Counted from the stretch's first letter, positions 16,565 to 26,021 are shown. The stretch is DNA of 64,000 bases from Deltaproteobacteria bacterium (GCA_016709225.1 JADJEE010000001.1:1984001-2048000); one strand, 5' to 3'. Numbers and translations: made by a program. The notes: generated by a model from the letters alone, not told the origin.

Positions 16565-19222
16565 TCAGCCCGCCGCCCGCGCAGCGCAGCCCGCCGCGAG
16601 CTTCTTCACCGCTGGATCGCTGGCGGCGGCGCCGACCTTCGCACACTCCGCGAAGCGCTCCTTCTCGAACAGCGCACGCACCCGCAGTGCGAGCGCGGGG
16701 TTGCGGTGGACACCGGTCCAGCACCCGCGCGTGCCGACGTGCACGAGCACGCTCGACCACTCACCCGCACGCTTGGCCGTCTCGGCGGCCTCGCGTGTGG
16801 CCTTGCAGGCGGGGCTGTCGACGGTCGCGGGCTTGCGCGCGCCGTCGGTGGCGGACGTCGGTCGCGTGCCACTGGTCGGGGTCTCGGGCGGCGTCACGGT
16901 GGGCTCGGCGCTCGCATCGTCGCTCCCGCCGGACGCGGCGTCGCCGGTGCCGTGGGCGGGCCCGTCGTCGGCACCGCTGGGCGCGGTGGTGGTCACGGTC
17001 GGCACCGGCACCGGCACCGGCACGGGCGCACCGGTGGCCGGGCCGGCGCCCGCACGCGCGGTCGACAGCGTCTGCGCCGGCACGCCTTCGTCGTCGCCCG
17101 GGCCGACGCGCTCCGCCCCGTCGCCGGCGCTCGGACGCAGCAGCCGCCACCCGAGCGCACCGATCATCGCGACCAGCGCGACCGCAGCCACGCCCGCGAG
17201 GATCGGCACCGCGCGCGAGGGCGGCGGCACGGGTCGACGCGGCGCCGTGGCGCGCACGCGCACGACCTGCTCGACCCGCGGCTCGGGGATCGGAACCTGC
17301 GGCACGATCGGCACCAGCGTGCCGGGCTCCGCCAGGCGCTCGAGTCGCGCGAGCACCTCGGCAGCATCGCGGGGCCGCGCGTTCGGATCGATCTCGAGGC
17401 AGTCGCGCACGAGCTGCGCCAGCGCAGGCGACAGATCCGGGCATGCCTCGAGCAGCGAGGGCGCCGGCTCGGTGGCCTTGCGCGCGAGCACCTCGATGAA
17501 GTTCTCCGACGAGAACGGCGGCCGCCCGGCCAGCAGCTCGTAGAGCATCGCTCCGATCGCATACACGTCGACGCGCTCGGTCGGCGCGCGGCCCTTGGCC
17601 TGTTCGGGCGCCATGTACTCCGGCGTGCCCAGGGCGTGCCCAGGCTGGGTGAGGCGGCGGTCCTCGGCGATGCGCTCGGCGCTGGCCGAGATGCCGAAGT
17701 CGAGCACCTTGACGATCTCGGCGTCGCCACGCTGCACGAGCATGACGTTGTCGGGCTTGAGATCGCGGTGGATGATGCCGACCGCGTGGGCCGCCGCGAC
17801 CGCGCGCGCCACGTCGCGCATGATCGTCACCGCGCGGGTCGGCAACAGCCGCCGACACGACACCAGCTCCTCGTAGAGCGAGCGGCCGAGCAGATACTCC
17901 ATCACGATGTAGAGCCGACCGTCGGGCAGCGTGCCGGCGTCGAACACCTCGATGATGTTGGGATGGCCGGCCGCGCTCGCGGCACGGGCCTCCTCGCGGA
18001 AGCGCCGCGCGACGGTCTCGTGCGCGCTCCACTCGTGGGTGAGGACCTTGACCGCGACCTTGCGCCCGACCGTGACGTGCTCGGCGAGGTAGACCGTGCC
18101 CATGCCACCACGACCGAGGGCCGCCTCGACGCGGTAGCGCTCGGCGATCACGACGCCGGCGGGAATCTCCTCGGCGCCGATCCACGCCGGGACCCCCGCG
18201 AGCTCGCGGGTCGGCGCACCGGTGTCGCCGCGCCGGAACACGCCGGTGTCGGGCTGCGAGATGCGTGTGAGCAGCTCGCCGAGCCGCGCATGATCGCGGC
18301 CCTGACTGTCGGGGAACAGCCCGCGCATGAACTCGGCGAGCTTCTCTTGATCGGTCTGCGGTGCGTTGGCGACCAGCCAGTCCGACAGCGCACGCATGAA
18401 CTCGCCGGCGTCGCCGTAGCGATCCTCGGGGCGGATCGCGAGCGCGCGCACGACGATCGCGTCGAGCTGCGGATCGACGCGCCGGCTGAACGCCGACGGC
18501 GGGGTGGCGCTGAAGCGTGCGACCGCGTTGGTGTCCATGCCGGCCTCGCGCAGCGGACGACCGGTGATGAGCTCCCACAGCACCACGCCGCAGCTGTACA
18601 CGTCGGCGCGCCCGTCGAGCTCGCCCCGCGTGGCCTGCTCGGGCGCCATGTAGCCGACCTTGCCGAACACCAGGCCCGGCATCGTGTTGGTCACCTTGAG
18701 CGCACTGGTGGCGAGCCCGAAGTCGGCGACCCGCACGGCGCCGGCCCAGTCGACGAGCAGGTTCGACGGCGACACGTCGCGGTGCACCAACGAGAGCCCA
18801 CCGAAGCCGTGCGCGTAGTGGAGCCCGCGCAGGGCCTCGCGCACGATGTAGACCGACAGCGGCACCGGGAACGCCCGGCCGATCTCGGCGCAGCGATCCC
18901 AGAGATCGGCGAGGTCTCGCCCCTCGCACAGCTCCATCACGATGTAGGGCTGGCCGTCCTGCTCGCCGGCCTCGCGCACGTCGACGAGGTTGTTGTGGTG
19001 CAGCCGCACCACCAACGCGGCCTCGTCGAGGAAGCGGCGCCGGTAGTCGACGTCGGCGACGTCGGGGCGCAGCAGCTTGACTGCGCACAGCCGCGCGAGC
19101 GCACCGGTGCCTTGCGCAGCGACGTAGACCTGCGCCATCCCGCCCTCGCCGAGTCGCGCGAGCAGCGTGAGCTTCCCGAGCGCCTGCGGCGGATCGAGCC
19201 GCTGCAGCGACTCCATCACCAT
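16565..19222 (-). CDS. Membrane-anchored protein with two tandem Ser/Thr kinase domains
   Basis: 885 residues from the ATG at 19222. Kinase domain 1 spans about 17-285: GEGGMAQVY loop, Lys49, HRDVSPSN at 148-155, DFG at 168-170, APEQ. Kinase domain 2 spans about 363-630: GRGGMGTVY, Lys392, HRDLKPDN at 485-492, DFG at 508-510, APEQ. Both keep the Lys, the catalytic Asp and the DFG, so both may be active; in domain 1 the usual HRD-L-K-P reads HRD-V-S-P, a common bacterial variant. A transmembrane helix (about 672-693) divides the cytoplasmic kinases from an exported Pro/Thr-rich tail with a small Cys-containing end domain. Two kinase domains in one chain are rare and suggest trans-phosphorylation or serial control. 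Confidence 0.9.
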   Translation of the reverse strand: MVMESLQRLDPPQALGKLTLLARLGEGGMAQVYVAAQGTGALARLCAVKLLRPDVADVDYRRRFLDEAALVVRLHHNNLVDVREAGEQDGQPYIVMELCEGRDLADLWDRCAEIGRAFPVPLSVYIVREALRGLHYAHGFGGLSLVHRDVSPSNLLVDWAGAVRVADFGLATSALKVTNTMPGLVFGKVGYMAPEQATRGELDGRADVYSCGVVLWELITGRPLREAGMDTNAVARFSATPPSAFSRRVDPQLDAIVVRALAIRPEDRYGDAGEFMRALSDWLVANAPQTDQEKLAEFMRGLFPDSQGRDHARLGELLTRISQPDTGVFRRGDTGAPTRELAGVPAWIGAEEIPAGVVIAERYRVEAALGRGGMGTVYLAEHVTVGRKVAVKVLTHEWSAHETVARRFREEARAASAAGHPNIIEVFDAGTLPDGRLYIVMEYLLGRSLYEELVSCRRLLPTRAVTIMRDVARAVAAAHAVGIIHRDLKPDNVMLVQRGDAEIVKVLDFGISASAERIAEDRRLTQPGHALGTPEYMAPEQAKGRAPTERVDVYAIGAMLYELLAGRPPFSSENFIEVLARKATEPAPSLLEACPDLSPALAQLVRDCLEIDPNARPRDAAEVLARLERLAEPGTLVPIVPQVPIPEPRVEQVVRVRATAPRRPVPPPSRAVPILAGVAAVALVAMIGALGWRLLRPSAGDGAERVGPGDDEGVPAQTLSTARAGAGPATGAPVPVPVPVPTVTTTAPSGADDGPAHGTGDAASGGSDDASAEPTVTPPETPTSGTRPTSATDGARKPATVDSPACKATREAAETAKRAGEWSSVLVHVGTRGCWTGVHRNPALALRVRALFEKERFAECAKVGAAASDPAVKKLAAGCAARAAG

Positions 19223-19230
19223 CGGCACAC

Positions 19231-19239
19231 AAGCTAGCA
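19231..19239 (-). promoter_or_regulatory. Extended -10 element TGCTAGCTT before the double-kinase gene
   Basis: On the minus strand TG-C-TAGCTT ends 8 bases before the ATG at 19222, so transcription would begin at or a base or two from the start codon. No Shine-Dalgarno sequence fits in between. Confidence 0.5.
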
Positions 19240-19488
19240 CGCACCCGGGCGGTTTGAGTATGCTTCTGGCGCGTACGCCCGCGTTTGTCGCGAGCGTGAC
19301 GCCCCCGACAGCCGCCCACGCTGCCCCTCCCGCTCCGGCATGCACGCCCACGGAGCTCCCCGACCACGAACGACCCTCGCCGCGGCCCGCAGCACCCCCC
19401 ACCCGTTGCCCCCGCGAGCCGCGCGTGGGCGACCCCGACCACGGCCAGATCGCCAGCTGGCGCCCCACGAGCCTCCGCCACCCGTCGC

Positions 19489-20877
19489 ATGACCACCGCA
19501 GAGAATCCCCAGCAGCCCGGCGACGGCGATGCACCCGCGAGCCCGGCGGACCGCAGCGCCAGCGCCAGCCACAGCAGCGCCAGCCTGCACGGCCACGCCG
19601 GCGTGCTGTACTTCGATCCGAATCCCACTGCGGCCAAGCTCGCGACCGCGGGTCTGCGCCTGGCCGGCTACAACGTGCTGCACGCGAGCAACCTCGATCA
19701 AGCGGTCGAGCTGTGCCGCACCCGCGGGCCCGCCGGTGATCGCTCGATCGCCGCACTGCTGCTCGACACCGCCACTGCGCCGGCGGTCAGTGCCGCAGTG
19801 CTGCGCGCGCTGCTCGAGGTGCCGGGGGGATCCGAGCTGCCAGGCATGTTGCTGGTCTCGCGCGCCAACCCGGTGCCGTTCCCCGGCGCCGAGTCGCTGC
19901 CGTGCCTCAAGCGCCCGTTCACGACGCCGGCGCTGCTCAAGTTCCTGCGCGAGTCGATCGACGTCGCGCCGCCGCCACGGCCAGTCCGCGCCCGTGCCAC
20001 CCGCGACGAGGCGGTGCTGCGGCTCGAGCTCGCGCTGCAGCAACACTTCCCCGAGCTCGAGCCCGACAACGACACCCTGCGACGGCTGCACGCGACGCTC
20101 GCCAACCTCGCGGAGCTGCCGACCTTGGCCTCGGGCGTGACGCTGCAGGCCGAGCTGGGCCCGACCAAGCTCGAGTCGCTGCTCGAGGTGCTCGACGCCG
20201 ACGGTGCGCGCGGCGTGCTGACGGTCGAGCGACGCGGCACGACCGCGCGCCTGCACGTCGACCGCGGACGCATCCGCATGGCCGAGGCCGAAGGCGACGA
20301 GGACCTGCGACTGCAACGCTTCGTGCTCGAGCTGCGCGCCACGACCGACAGCGCGCTGGTCAGCCTCGGCCACGACGACGATCCACAGGCCCGTCCGCTG
20401 GCGCTGCGGTTGCTGCAGGACGGGTACCTGCGCGCCGACGAGCTGTCGACGGCACTGTGCAACCAGGCCCGCGAGATCACCTGCCAGGCGATGGGCTGGA
20501 GCGGCGGACGCATGAGCTTCGTGCCCAGCGAGCACCTTCACCCGGTGATCGCCGAGCTCGGTCGCGGCGCCGCCGAGCTGCGCATCTCGGAGGCCGTGTT
20601 GGTCGGCCTGCGACGCCTCGACGAGCGCGCCGAGATGGGCCCGCACGTGGCCGCGCTCGACGACGTGTTCGTGCGCGTCGACGACGAGGTCGCCAAGCTC
20701 GGTCGCCACGCCTTCGCGCTCGACGAGCTCGGGGTCCTCGAGCTGCTCAACGGCCGCAACAGCGTCAAGGACATCGCCCGCAAGACCCGCGCCGGCACCT
20801 TCGCCGTGGCCAAGGTGATCTACCGCCTCGGTCGCGGTGGACTCGCCCGGCGCGCGACGCCGCCGGTGCAATCGTGA
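19489..20877 (+). CDS. Receiver-like plus PATAN (DUF4388) regulatory protein
   Basis: 462 residues. Residues 38-155 are a receiver-like fold with the phospho-acceptor site (LLLDT, Asp93) and the beta5 Lys (LKRPF, Lys141) kept, although the acidic pair near the N-terminus is reduced to DPN. Residues 225-340 match the PATAN/DUF4388 module (LESLLEVLDADGARGVLTVERRG...LHVDRGRI), found in gliding-motility and polarity regulators of delta-proteobacteria and cyanobacteria. The C-terminal 60 residues (ELLNGRNSVKDIARKTRAG...VIYRLGRGGLARR) look like a winged helix. The next gene starts within its stop codon, and a PBP4 gene follows, so its output may bear on envelope growth or polarity (inference). Confidence 0.8.
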   Translation: MTTAENPQQPGDGDAPASPADRSASASHSSASLHGHAGVLYFDPNPTAAKLATAGLRLAGYNVLHASNLDQAVELCRTRGPAGDRSIAALLLDTATAPAVSAAVLRALLEVPGGSELPGMLLVSRANPVPFPGAESLPCLKRPFTTPALLKFLRESIDVAPPPRPVRARATRDEAVLRLELALQQHFPELEPDNDTLRRLHATLANLAELPTLASGVTLQAELGPTKLESLLEVLDADGARGVLTVERRGTTARLHVDRGRIRMAEAEGDEDLRLQRFVLELRATTDSALVSLGHDDDPQARPLALRLLQDGYLRADELSTALCNQAREITCQAMGWSGGRMSFVPSEHLHPVIAELGRGAAELRISEAVLVGLRRLDERAEMGPHVAALDDVFVRVDDEVAKLGRHAFALDELGVLELLNGRNSVKDIARKTRAGTFAVAKVIYRLGRGGLARRATPPVQS

Positions 20878-21374
20878 GCGAGCGTGCGCGCAGTGGGCCG
20901 GCGGCCGCGGCCGCGCCCCACGTCGTGATCGCCGACCCCGATCCCGACACGCGCACGCGCATGGCCGCGTGCGTGCGCGCGGTCGCGGGCGCGCAGGGCC
21001 TGGTCGTGACCATCGCCGAGGCCAAGGACGGCACCACCGCGCTGGCGCTGATGGGCGAGCGACGGCCGCGGCTGCTGCTGTGCGAGGCACTGCTCGAGGG
21101 CATCAGCGGCTTCGCGCTGCTGCGGCGGGTGCACGCCGAGTGGGGCGCTGCCGACTCGGGCAACACCCGCGCGAGCGTCACGCTCGGCCGCCGCCTGCCG
21201 CCACCGGCCGGCACCTGCGCGGTCGTGTTCGTGAGCTCGATGTCACGCGACGCCGACCGCTACTGGGGTCTGCGACAGGGCGCGTTCGCCTACCTCGGCA
21301 AGCCATTCACCGACGACGCGCTCGAGGCAGCGATCCGCAAGGCGCTCGCACCCGCCCACGTCGAAGGGGCCTAG
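20874..21374 (+). CDS. Receiver-domain protein with Glu in place of the phospho-acceptor Asp
   Basis: A GTG overlapping the previous TGA by 4 bp starts a single-domain receiver of 166 residues. The acidic pair (ADPDPD, residues 20-25), a Ser in beta4 (FVSSMS) and the beta5 Lys (YLGKPF, Lys143) are present. The acceptor position reads LLLCEALLEGISGF, with Glu71 where Asp is expected, so normal phosphorylation is not possible and the domain may be locked in an active-like state. About 22 extra residues (92-113) sit between helix 3 and strand 4. Translational coupling to the PATAN protein suggests that the two act together. Confidence 0.8.
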   Translation: MSERARSGPAAAAAPHVVIADPDPDTRTRMAACVRAVAGAQGLVVTIAEAKDGTTALALMGERRPRLLLCEALLEGISGFALLRRVHAEWGAADSGNTRASVTLGRRLPPPAGTCAVVFVSSMSRDADRYWGLRQGAFAYLGKPFTDDALEAAIRKALAPAHVEGA

Positions 21375-21376
21375 CG

Positions 21377-23032
21377 ATGCGGCGCCGTGCGCTGCTGGTG
21401 ACGTCGCTGGTGGTCGTGGCCGCCGGCGCATGGTCGCTGCGACAGTGGTTCGAGCGCCACAACACGCTGCCGCCGGTGACGCCATTCGAGCTCGAGTTCG
21501 ACGATCGCGTGCCGCTGGCGAGCCTGCCGGTGCTCCCGGACCGCGCGCCCGAGCCGACCCGGGCCGAGCAGCTCGAGCAGCGCCTGGCCGCGCTCGCGGC
21601 CGCGATCGAGCGCCGCCGCGGCACCGACGTGGTGCCGGGGCTGGTCGAGTTCGACGTCGAGAAGCTGTCGGCCGACATCAACGCGGTGCTGACCAACGTC
21701 GGCGACGACGCGCAGGTCTCGATCCACATCCGGGACCTCCGCACCGGGCACGTGCTGTTCGACGACTATGGCGACACGCCGCTCATCCCTGCCAGCAACC
21801 AGAAGCTGCTGACCTCCGCGGCGGCGCTCGAGCTGCTCGGCCCCGACTACACCTTCGTCACCTCCGTCGTCCGTGATGCCGACGCGGTGTACCTGGTCGG
21901 CCACGGCGACCCGACCCTGCAGGTCGCCGACCTGGAGTCGATCGCCACCGCGGTCGCGCCGGCGATCGACGCCAGCGTGCAGCGGCTGGTGTTCGACGAC
22001 TCGGCGTTCTCCCACGATCGCCTGGCGCCCGGCTACAACGCCGGTGGCCCCGGCCTCGCCTACGAGCCCGAGACCTCGGCGCTGTCGGTCGGCTACAACT
22101 ACGTCGAGGTCACCGCCGCGCCGCTCGCCCGCGAGCGCAAGGTCGGGGTCACGACCCAGCCCGCCGCGCCCACCATCGTGATCGACAACCGCGCTCGTCT
22201 CGCACGCAAGCGGGCGCTGTCGGTGATCTCGCGCGAGCGCGACGGCGACACGGTGATCGAGGTCCGCGGCACGCTGCCGTCGCGCGGACCCAAGCAGGTC
22301 GAGCGCCGTCGGGTCTACGATCCCGGCCGCGTCGCGGCCTCGTTGTTCGCGGGCTTCCTCGCCGAGCAGCAGGCCAGCATGCCACTACCGATCACCCGTG
22401 GGGTCGCGCCGGCCGACGCCGAGGTGCTGTTCGAGCACGAGTCGCCGCCGCTCATGGAGATCCTCGACCTCGGGCTGGCGTACTCCAACAACTTCATCGC
22501 CGAGCAGGTGCTGCGCACGTTGGCGTGGCGCATGACCGGCGAGCCGGGCGACTGGGCGGCCGGCGACGAGATCCTGCAGGGGTACTGGTCGGCGCTGGGT
22601 CGCGACCCCGAGGAGATCGTGGTCGAGAACGGCTCCGGGCTCTCGCGGGCCGGTCGGCTGACCAGCGCCGGCCTCGTCGATCTCATCACGGTCGCGAGCC
22701 ACGGGGCGCAATCGGGTCGCGCGCTGATCGACGCGCTGCCGGTCGCGGGCGAGCCCGGCACCATGCGCACGCGGCTGCGACTGTCGGGCAAGCGCGTACG
22801 CGCCAAGACCGGCACCCTCGACGACGTCTCGGGCCTCAGCGGAGTCATCACCGCCGAAGACGGCACCCCCGTCATCGCCTTCTCGATCCTCATCAACGCA
22901 CGGCTCGGCGCCAACTTCGGCGCGAGCCTGCGCAACGAGGTCGAGGATCGCATCGTGACCGCGACGCTGTTCGCCCTCGACGACTACGAAGCACGCGTGG
23001 CCGGGCTCGCGAGCTCGCAATCCGGCGGCTGA
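21377..23032 (+). CDS. dacB: D-alanyl-D-alanine carboxypeptidase/endopeptidase, PBP4 (S13) family
   Basis: Trims or opens D-Ala-D-Ala stem peptides of peptidoglycan in the periplasm. The 551-residue protein has an N-terminal signal anchor (MRRRALLVTSLVVVAAGAWSL). All three penicillin-binding motifs are visible: SNQK (Ser140-Lys143), SNN (370-372) and KTG (477-479). Residues between motif 1 and motif 2 form the long insert typical of the S13 class. It starts two bases after the pseudo-receiver stop, so the three genes form an operon that ties a phospho-signal or polarity pair to a cell-wall enzyme. Confidence 0.92.
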   Translation: MRRRALLVTSLVVVAAGAWSLRQWFERHNTLPPVTPFELEFDDRVPLASLPVLPDRAPEPTRAEQLEQRLAALAAAIERRRGTDVVPGLVEFDVEKLSADINAVLTNVGDDAQVSIHIRDLRTGHVLFDDYGDTPLIPASNQKLLTSAAALELLGPDYTFVTSVVRDADAVYLVGHGDPTLQVADLESIATAVAPAIDASVQRLVFDDSAFSHDRLAPGYNAGGPGLAYEPETSALSVGYNYVEVTAAPLARERKVGVTTQPAAPTIVIDNRARLARKRALSVISRERDGDTVIEVRGTLPSRGPKQVERRRVYDPGRVAASLFAGFLAEQQASMPLPITRGVAPADAEVLFEHESPPLMEILDLGLAYSNNFIAEQVLRTLAWRMTGEPGDWAAGDEILQGYWSALGRDPEEIVVENGSGLSRAGRLTSAGLVDLITVASHGAQSGRALIDALPVAGEPGTMRTRLRLSGKRVRAKTGTLDDVSGLSGVITAEDGTPVIAFSILINARLGANFGASLRNEVEDRIVTATLFALDDYEARVAGLASSQSGG

Positions 23033-23119
23033 GGCTCAGAGGAGCCGCGCAGGAAACCTCGGGTGGCAGGAGCGTCGCACGCCGCGGCGTCGGCATCGCG
23101 ACCCGCCGACGCACCCGCG

Positions 23120-23128
23120 TGCTACGAT
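23120..23128 (+). promoter_or_regulatory. Extended -10 element TGCTACGAT, 7 bases before a GTG start
   Basis: TG-C-TACGAT ends exactly 7 bases before the GTG at 23136, the distance at which RNA polymerase normally starts, so the mRNA should begin at or next to the start codon. Confidence 0.6.
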
Positions 23129-23135
23129 TGTCGCC

Positions 23136-24113
23136 GTGTTGGGGCCACGCGCGCGCACGCGAGCATTCGTCGGCCCGGTGTGGATGCTCGTCGTGCTTGC
23201 CTGCGGTCCGGTCGTGGTGGCAGATGCCGACCACGGCGCATCGACAAACGACCCCACCTCCACCGGAGTCACGACGACCACGAGCACGGCCAGTGCCGGC
23301 GGCACGAGCTCGGCGGGCGCGACATCGGTCGTGCCCATGGACACCGTCACGCACAGCGGCCCGGATGACAGCTCGAGCGCGGACGATGCCAGCGGTTGTG
23401 GTCTGCCGTGCAGCGCCGACGCACTCCAACCCGGCGACGATTGTGAGCCGATCGAACAGGGCTGCGCACCGGGTTTCAAGTGCGTCTGGTACCTGCCCGA
23501 GGGTGGCGAGCGTCGACGCGAGGCGGGGCGCTGCATCCCCGTCACCGGTGACGGGCAACCCTTCGAACCGTGCAGCCTACCGAACGGGATCGGCCCCGAG
23601 ATCACCGACGACTGCGGCGCCGACTCGTATTGTCTCGAGGTCTACGGCCTGTCCGACCACGGCTTCTGCGCGCCGTTCATGGATGGCCCGCTCGACGACT
23701 GCCGCCGGTATCCGGGTGCTCGACCTGCGCTGGAAAATGGCTCCGACTTCCCCTCCGCGTGCCTCATCTACGAGTGCCAGCCGCTGGTCGAGGGAGCGTG
23801 TCCCGCGGGCATGCAATGCATCTTCTATCCTGCGTTCCTCTATGGCGCGAACATGTGCTGGTTCGTACCGCCCATGCCCGCGCCCCCGCTGGGCGCACCG
23901 TGTGCCCCCGGCGAGTGTGGCCCTGCGCAGCTGTGCCTGCGCGACGAGTTCCTACCCGCCTGCGACAGTGACCGTTGCTGCGCGCAGTGGTGTGACCTCC
24001 GGGCCCCGACGTGCGACGACCCGGCGACGATCTGCGAACACACGGGCATCTACGACCGGGATCCTGCGTTCGAGTGGCTGGGTGCGTGCGTCGTACCCGG
24101 CGCGTTCGGATGA
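23136..24113 (+). CDS. Cys-rich lipoprotein of unknown function
   Basis: A GTG start gives 325 residues with a signal ending in the lipobox VVLAC (Cys23). A Thr/Ser/Asp stalk runs to about residue 85. The head has over 20 Cys with repeated spacings (CSADALQPGDDC, GCAPGFKC, DCGADSYC, CAPGECGPAQLC), recalling small disulfide-bonded modules that many Nannocystaceae-type lipoproteins share. No catalytic motif is recognised. An extended -10 box seven bases upstream supports this start. Confidence 0.75.
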   Translation: MLGPRARTRAFVGPVWMLVVLACGPVVVADADHGASTNDPTSTGVTTTTSTASAGGTSSAGATSVVPMDTVTHSGPDDSSSADDASGCGLPCSADALQPGDDCEPIEQGCAPGFKCVWYLPEGGERRREAGRCIPVTGDGQPFEPCSLPNGIGPEITDDCGADSYCLEVYGLSDHGFCAPFMDGPLDDCRRYPGARPALENGSDFPSACLIYECQPLVEGACPAGMQCIFYPAFLYGANMCWFVPPMPAPPLGAPCAPGECGPAQLCLRDEFLPACDSDRCCAQWCDLRAPTCDDPATICEHTGIYDRDPAFEWLGACVVPGAFG

Positions 24114-24137
24114 GATCCGCGCGACGCGTCCGCGAGC

Positions 24138-25124
24138 TCAGAGCCGCACGTCGACGTGGGCCTTGGCCCGCAGCTGCTCGCGCAGCTCCTGCTCGGCCTT
24201 GAAGTAGGCCTCGTTCTCGAGTTGCTCGCGGATGCGGTCCTTGACCTGATCGAACGCCAGCGCGGCCGCGGCGACCTGCGCGAGCACGCGGAAGACCACA
24301 TAGCCCTGCCCTGACGCGATCGGGCCCACCACCGCGCCCTCCTTGGCCGAGAAGACCGCGTCCTCGAGGGCCGGCGCGATGTCGCCGCGCGCGACCGTGC
24401 GGTGCCACTGCGCCTCCTCGCGACCCAGCTCGGTCGCGAGCACCTCGCCGGGCGTGCCCTCGCGCAGTCGTCGGCCGGCGGCCTGCGCCGCCGCGAAGGC
24501 CCGGTCGCGGTCGGCCTGGGTGCCTTCGCCGGCGGGCACGAACGAGAACTGCTCGAGCTCGACCTTGGCGCTCTCGTCCTTGGTCATCTTCCGGTAGTAC
24601 TCGCGGATCTGCGCCTCGCTGACCGACCAGGTCGCGAGCTGCTGCGAGACCCGCAGCGAGAGGATCTGGTCGCGCAGCTCGCCGGTGTACTCCGACCAGG
24701 AGTCGAACTCGTCGCTGGCCTCGACCTGCTTGCGCAGCGTCTCGACCGTGAGGTTGTTGTTGGCCGCGATGTTGCCGAGCGCGGTCTGCAGCTCTTGATC
24801 CGAGACCTTGATGTCGAACTTCTCCGCCTCGTCGCGCACGAGCACGATGTGGATCAGCTCGTCGAGCACGGCGGCCTCGACCTCGCGGCGGGTCGCGTCG
24901 ACCTGCGACTGCGGCGCGCCGGCCGGCAGCTGCGACATCGCCTCGCGCAGCATCGGGTGGCGATCGGTGGCGCGGCGCAGCTCGCTGCCGAGCACGACGT
25001 CGTCGTTCACCACGGCGACCACCTGGTCGAGCACCACGCGGACATCACGGCGGGGCTGCGGCACGGCGGGCGCCGCGGCATCGACGGTGGTCGCCAGCGC
25101 GAGCCCGAGCAGCAACATCGACAT
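24138..25124 (-). CDS. surA: SurA-type periplasmic chaperone / peptidyl-prolyl isomerase
   Basis: 328 residues starting with a short signal peptide (MSMLLLGLALATTVDA). Residues 30-180 match the SurA N-terminal chaperone domain (LDQVVAVVNDDVVLGSEL, then the long helical VEAAVLDELI...LVRDEAEKF...VSDQEL segment). Residues 185-310 are a parvulin-type domain ending GPIASGQGYVVFRVLAQ. SurA assists folding of outer-membrane proteins. The parvulin part is less well conserved than the chaperone part, so isomerase activity is uncertain. It follows another PpiC-like lipoprotein gene on the same strand (77-bp gap) but has its own near-leaderless promoter box. Confidence 0.85.
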   Translation of the reverse strand: MSMLLLGLALATTVDAAAPAVPQPRRDVRVVLDQVVAVVNDDVVLGSELRRATDRHPMLREAMSQLPAGAPQSQVDATRREVEAAVLDELIHIVLVRDEAEKFDIKVSDQELQTALGNIAANNNLTVETLRKQVEASDEFDSWSEYTGELRDQILSLRVSQQLATWSVSEAQIREYYRKMTKDESAKVELEQFSFVPAGEGTQADRDRAFAAAQAAGRRLREGTPGEVLATELGREEAQWHRTVARGDIAPALEDAVFSAKEGAVVGPIASGQGYVVFRVLAQVAAAALAFDQVKDRIREQLENEAYFKAEQELREQLRAKAHVDVRL

Positions 25125-25133
25125 GTGCGCCAA

Positions 25134-25142
25134 GTCGTAGCA
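25134..25142 (-). promoter_or_regulatory. Extended -10 element TGCTACGAC before surA
   Basis: On the minus strand TG-C-TACGAC ends 9 bases before the ATG at 25124, again leaving almost no leader. Confidence 0.5.
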
Positions 25143-25201
25143 GTCGCGCGCGCCGGCGGCAACGCATCCGGGGCCGACGCCGTGCGGTCGCCCACGCGTG
25201 G

Positions 25202-26008
25202 TCAGGGCGGCGCGCCGAGCTCGGCCAGCCATGCGCTGCGCGCCGCGGCCACCAACGGCGCGCGCACGGCCTCGACCAGGCGCTCCTGCACGGCGGCGTC
25301 GTCGAACGGCGCCGGTGCGCTCGGCTCGATGCTGGCTACGCGACCGACCAGCAGGCGCTCGCCGACCACGACCGGCTGCGGCAGCACGTCGTCGACCGCG
25401 AGCGCATCGGCGAACAACACCGGATGGAACCCTGGGAACTCCGCGTCGTCGCGCGCCTGGAGCGGGGTCGTCACGACGTCCCCGAGGCTCGCGAGCTCCA
25501 CCGGCCCCGCGCGCACGGTCGCGAGTGCGTCCTCGGCCGCGGCCCAGTCGCGCAACAGCACGCCCTGGGCGCTGCGTCGCTCGGGCACCACGAACGCGTC
25601 GAGGTGGGCGTCGTACCAGGCCCGCAGTCGCACGCGGTCGGCGGCGATCGTCGCGCGCGGCACCCGACGCTCCATCTCGGCGCTCTCGTGCACGGCCGCG
25701 AGCTCCTCGACCCACGCGTAGGCCACGCGGGGATCGTCGGCGAGCCCCTGCGCCGCGGCCTCCTGCGCGAGCACCTCGGCGTCGACCAACGCCTGCAACA
25801 GCGCGCTGCGGCCCTCGCCGCCGAAACGCAGCTGTGCGTACGCGCCGAGCTGGGCCTGCACGTCGGCGAGATCTTCGGGCCCGAACGCGACCGCGCCGAC
25901 CGCCGCGAGCTTGCCCTCGGGGACGCCCTGCGCGGCACCACAGGCCGCCAGCAGCAGCGCGGCGGCGATACGGACCCGCGGGGCTCGGAGCTCGCTCGAT
26001 CGACGCAT
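25202..26008 (-). CDS. PpiC/SurA-like lipoprotein, probably a degenerate isomerase
   Basis: 268 residues with a lipobox LLAAC (Cys23). The remainder resembles SurA_N/PpiC proteins: a helical region (LLQALVDAEVLAQEAAAQGLADDPRVAYAW), then a linker and a region like a shortened parvulin core (VVPERRSAQGVLLRD... FHPVLFADALAVDDVLPQPVVVGERLLVGRVASIEP). Characteristic parvulin His residues are not evident, so it may serve only as a chaperone. Its position just upstream of surA suggests a paired outer-membrane assembly unit. Confidence 0.7.
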   Translation of the reverse strand: MRRSSELRAPRVRIAAALLLAACGAAQGVPEGKLAAVGAVAFGPEDLADVQAQLGAYAQLRFGGEGRSALLQALVDAEVLAQEAAAQGLADDPRVAYAWVEELAAVHESAEMERRVPRATIAADRVRLRAWYDAHLDAFVVPERRSAQGVLLRDWAAAEDALATVRAGPVELASLGDVVTTPLQARDDAEFPGFHPVLFADALAVDDVLPQPVVVGERLLVGRVASIEPSAPAPFDDAAVQERLVEAVRAPLVAAARSAWLAELGAPP

Positions 26009-26021
26009 GGACGGCGCGACC

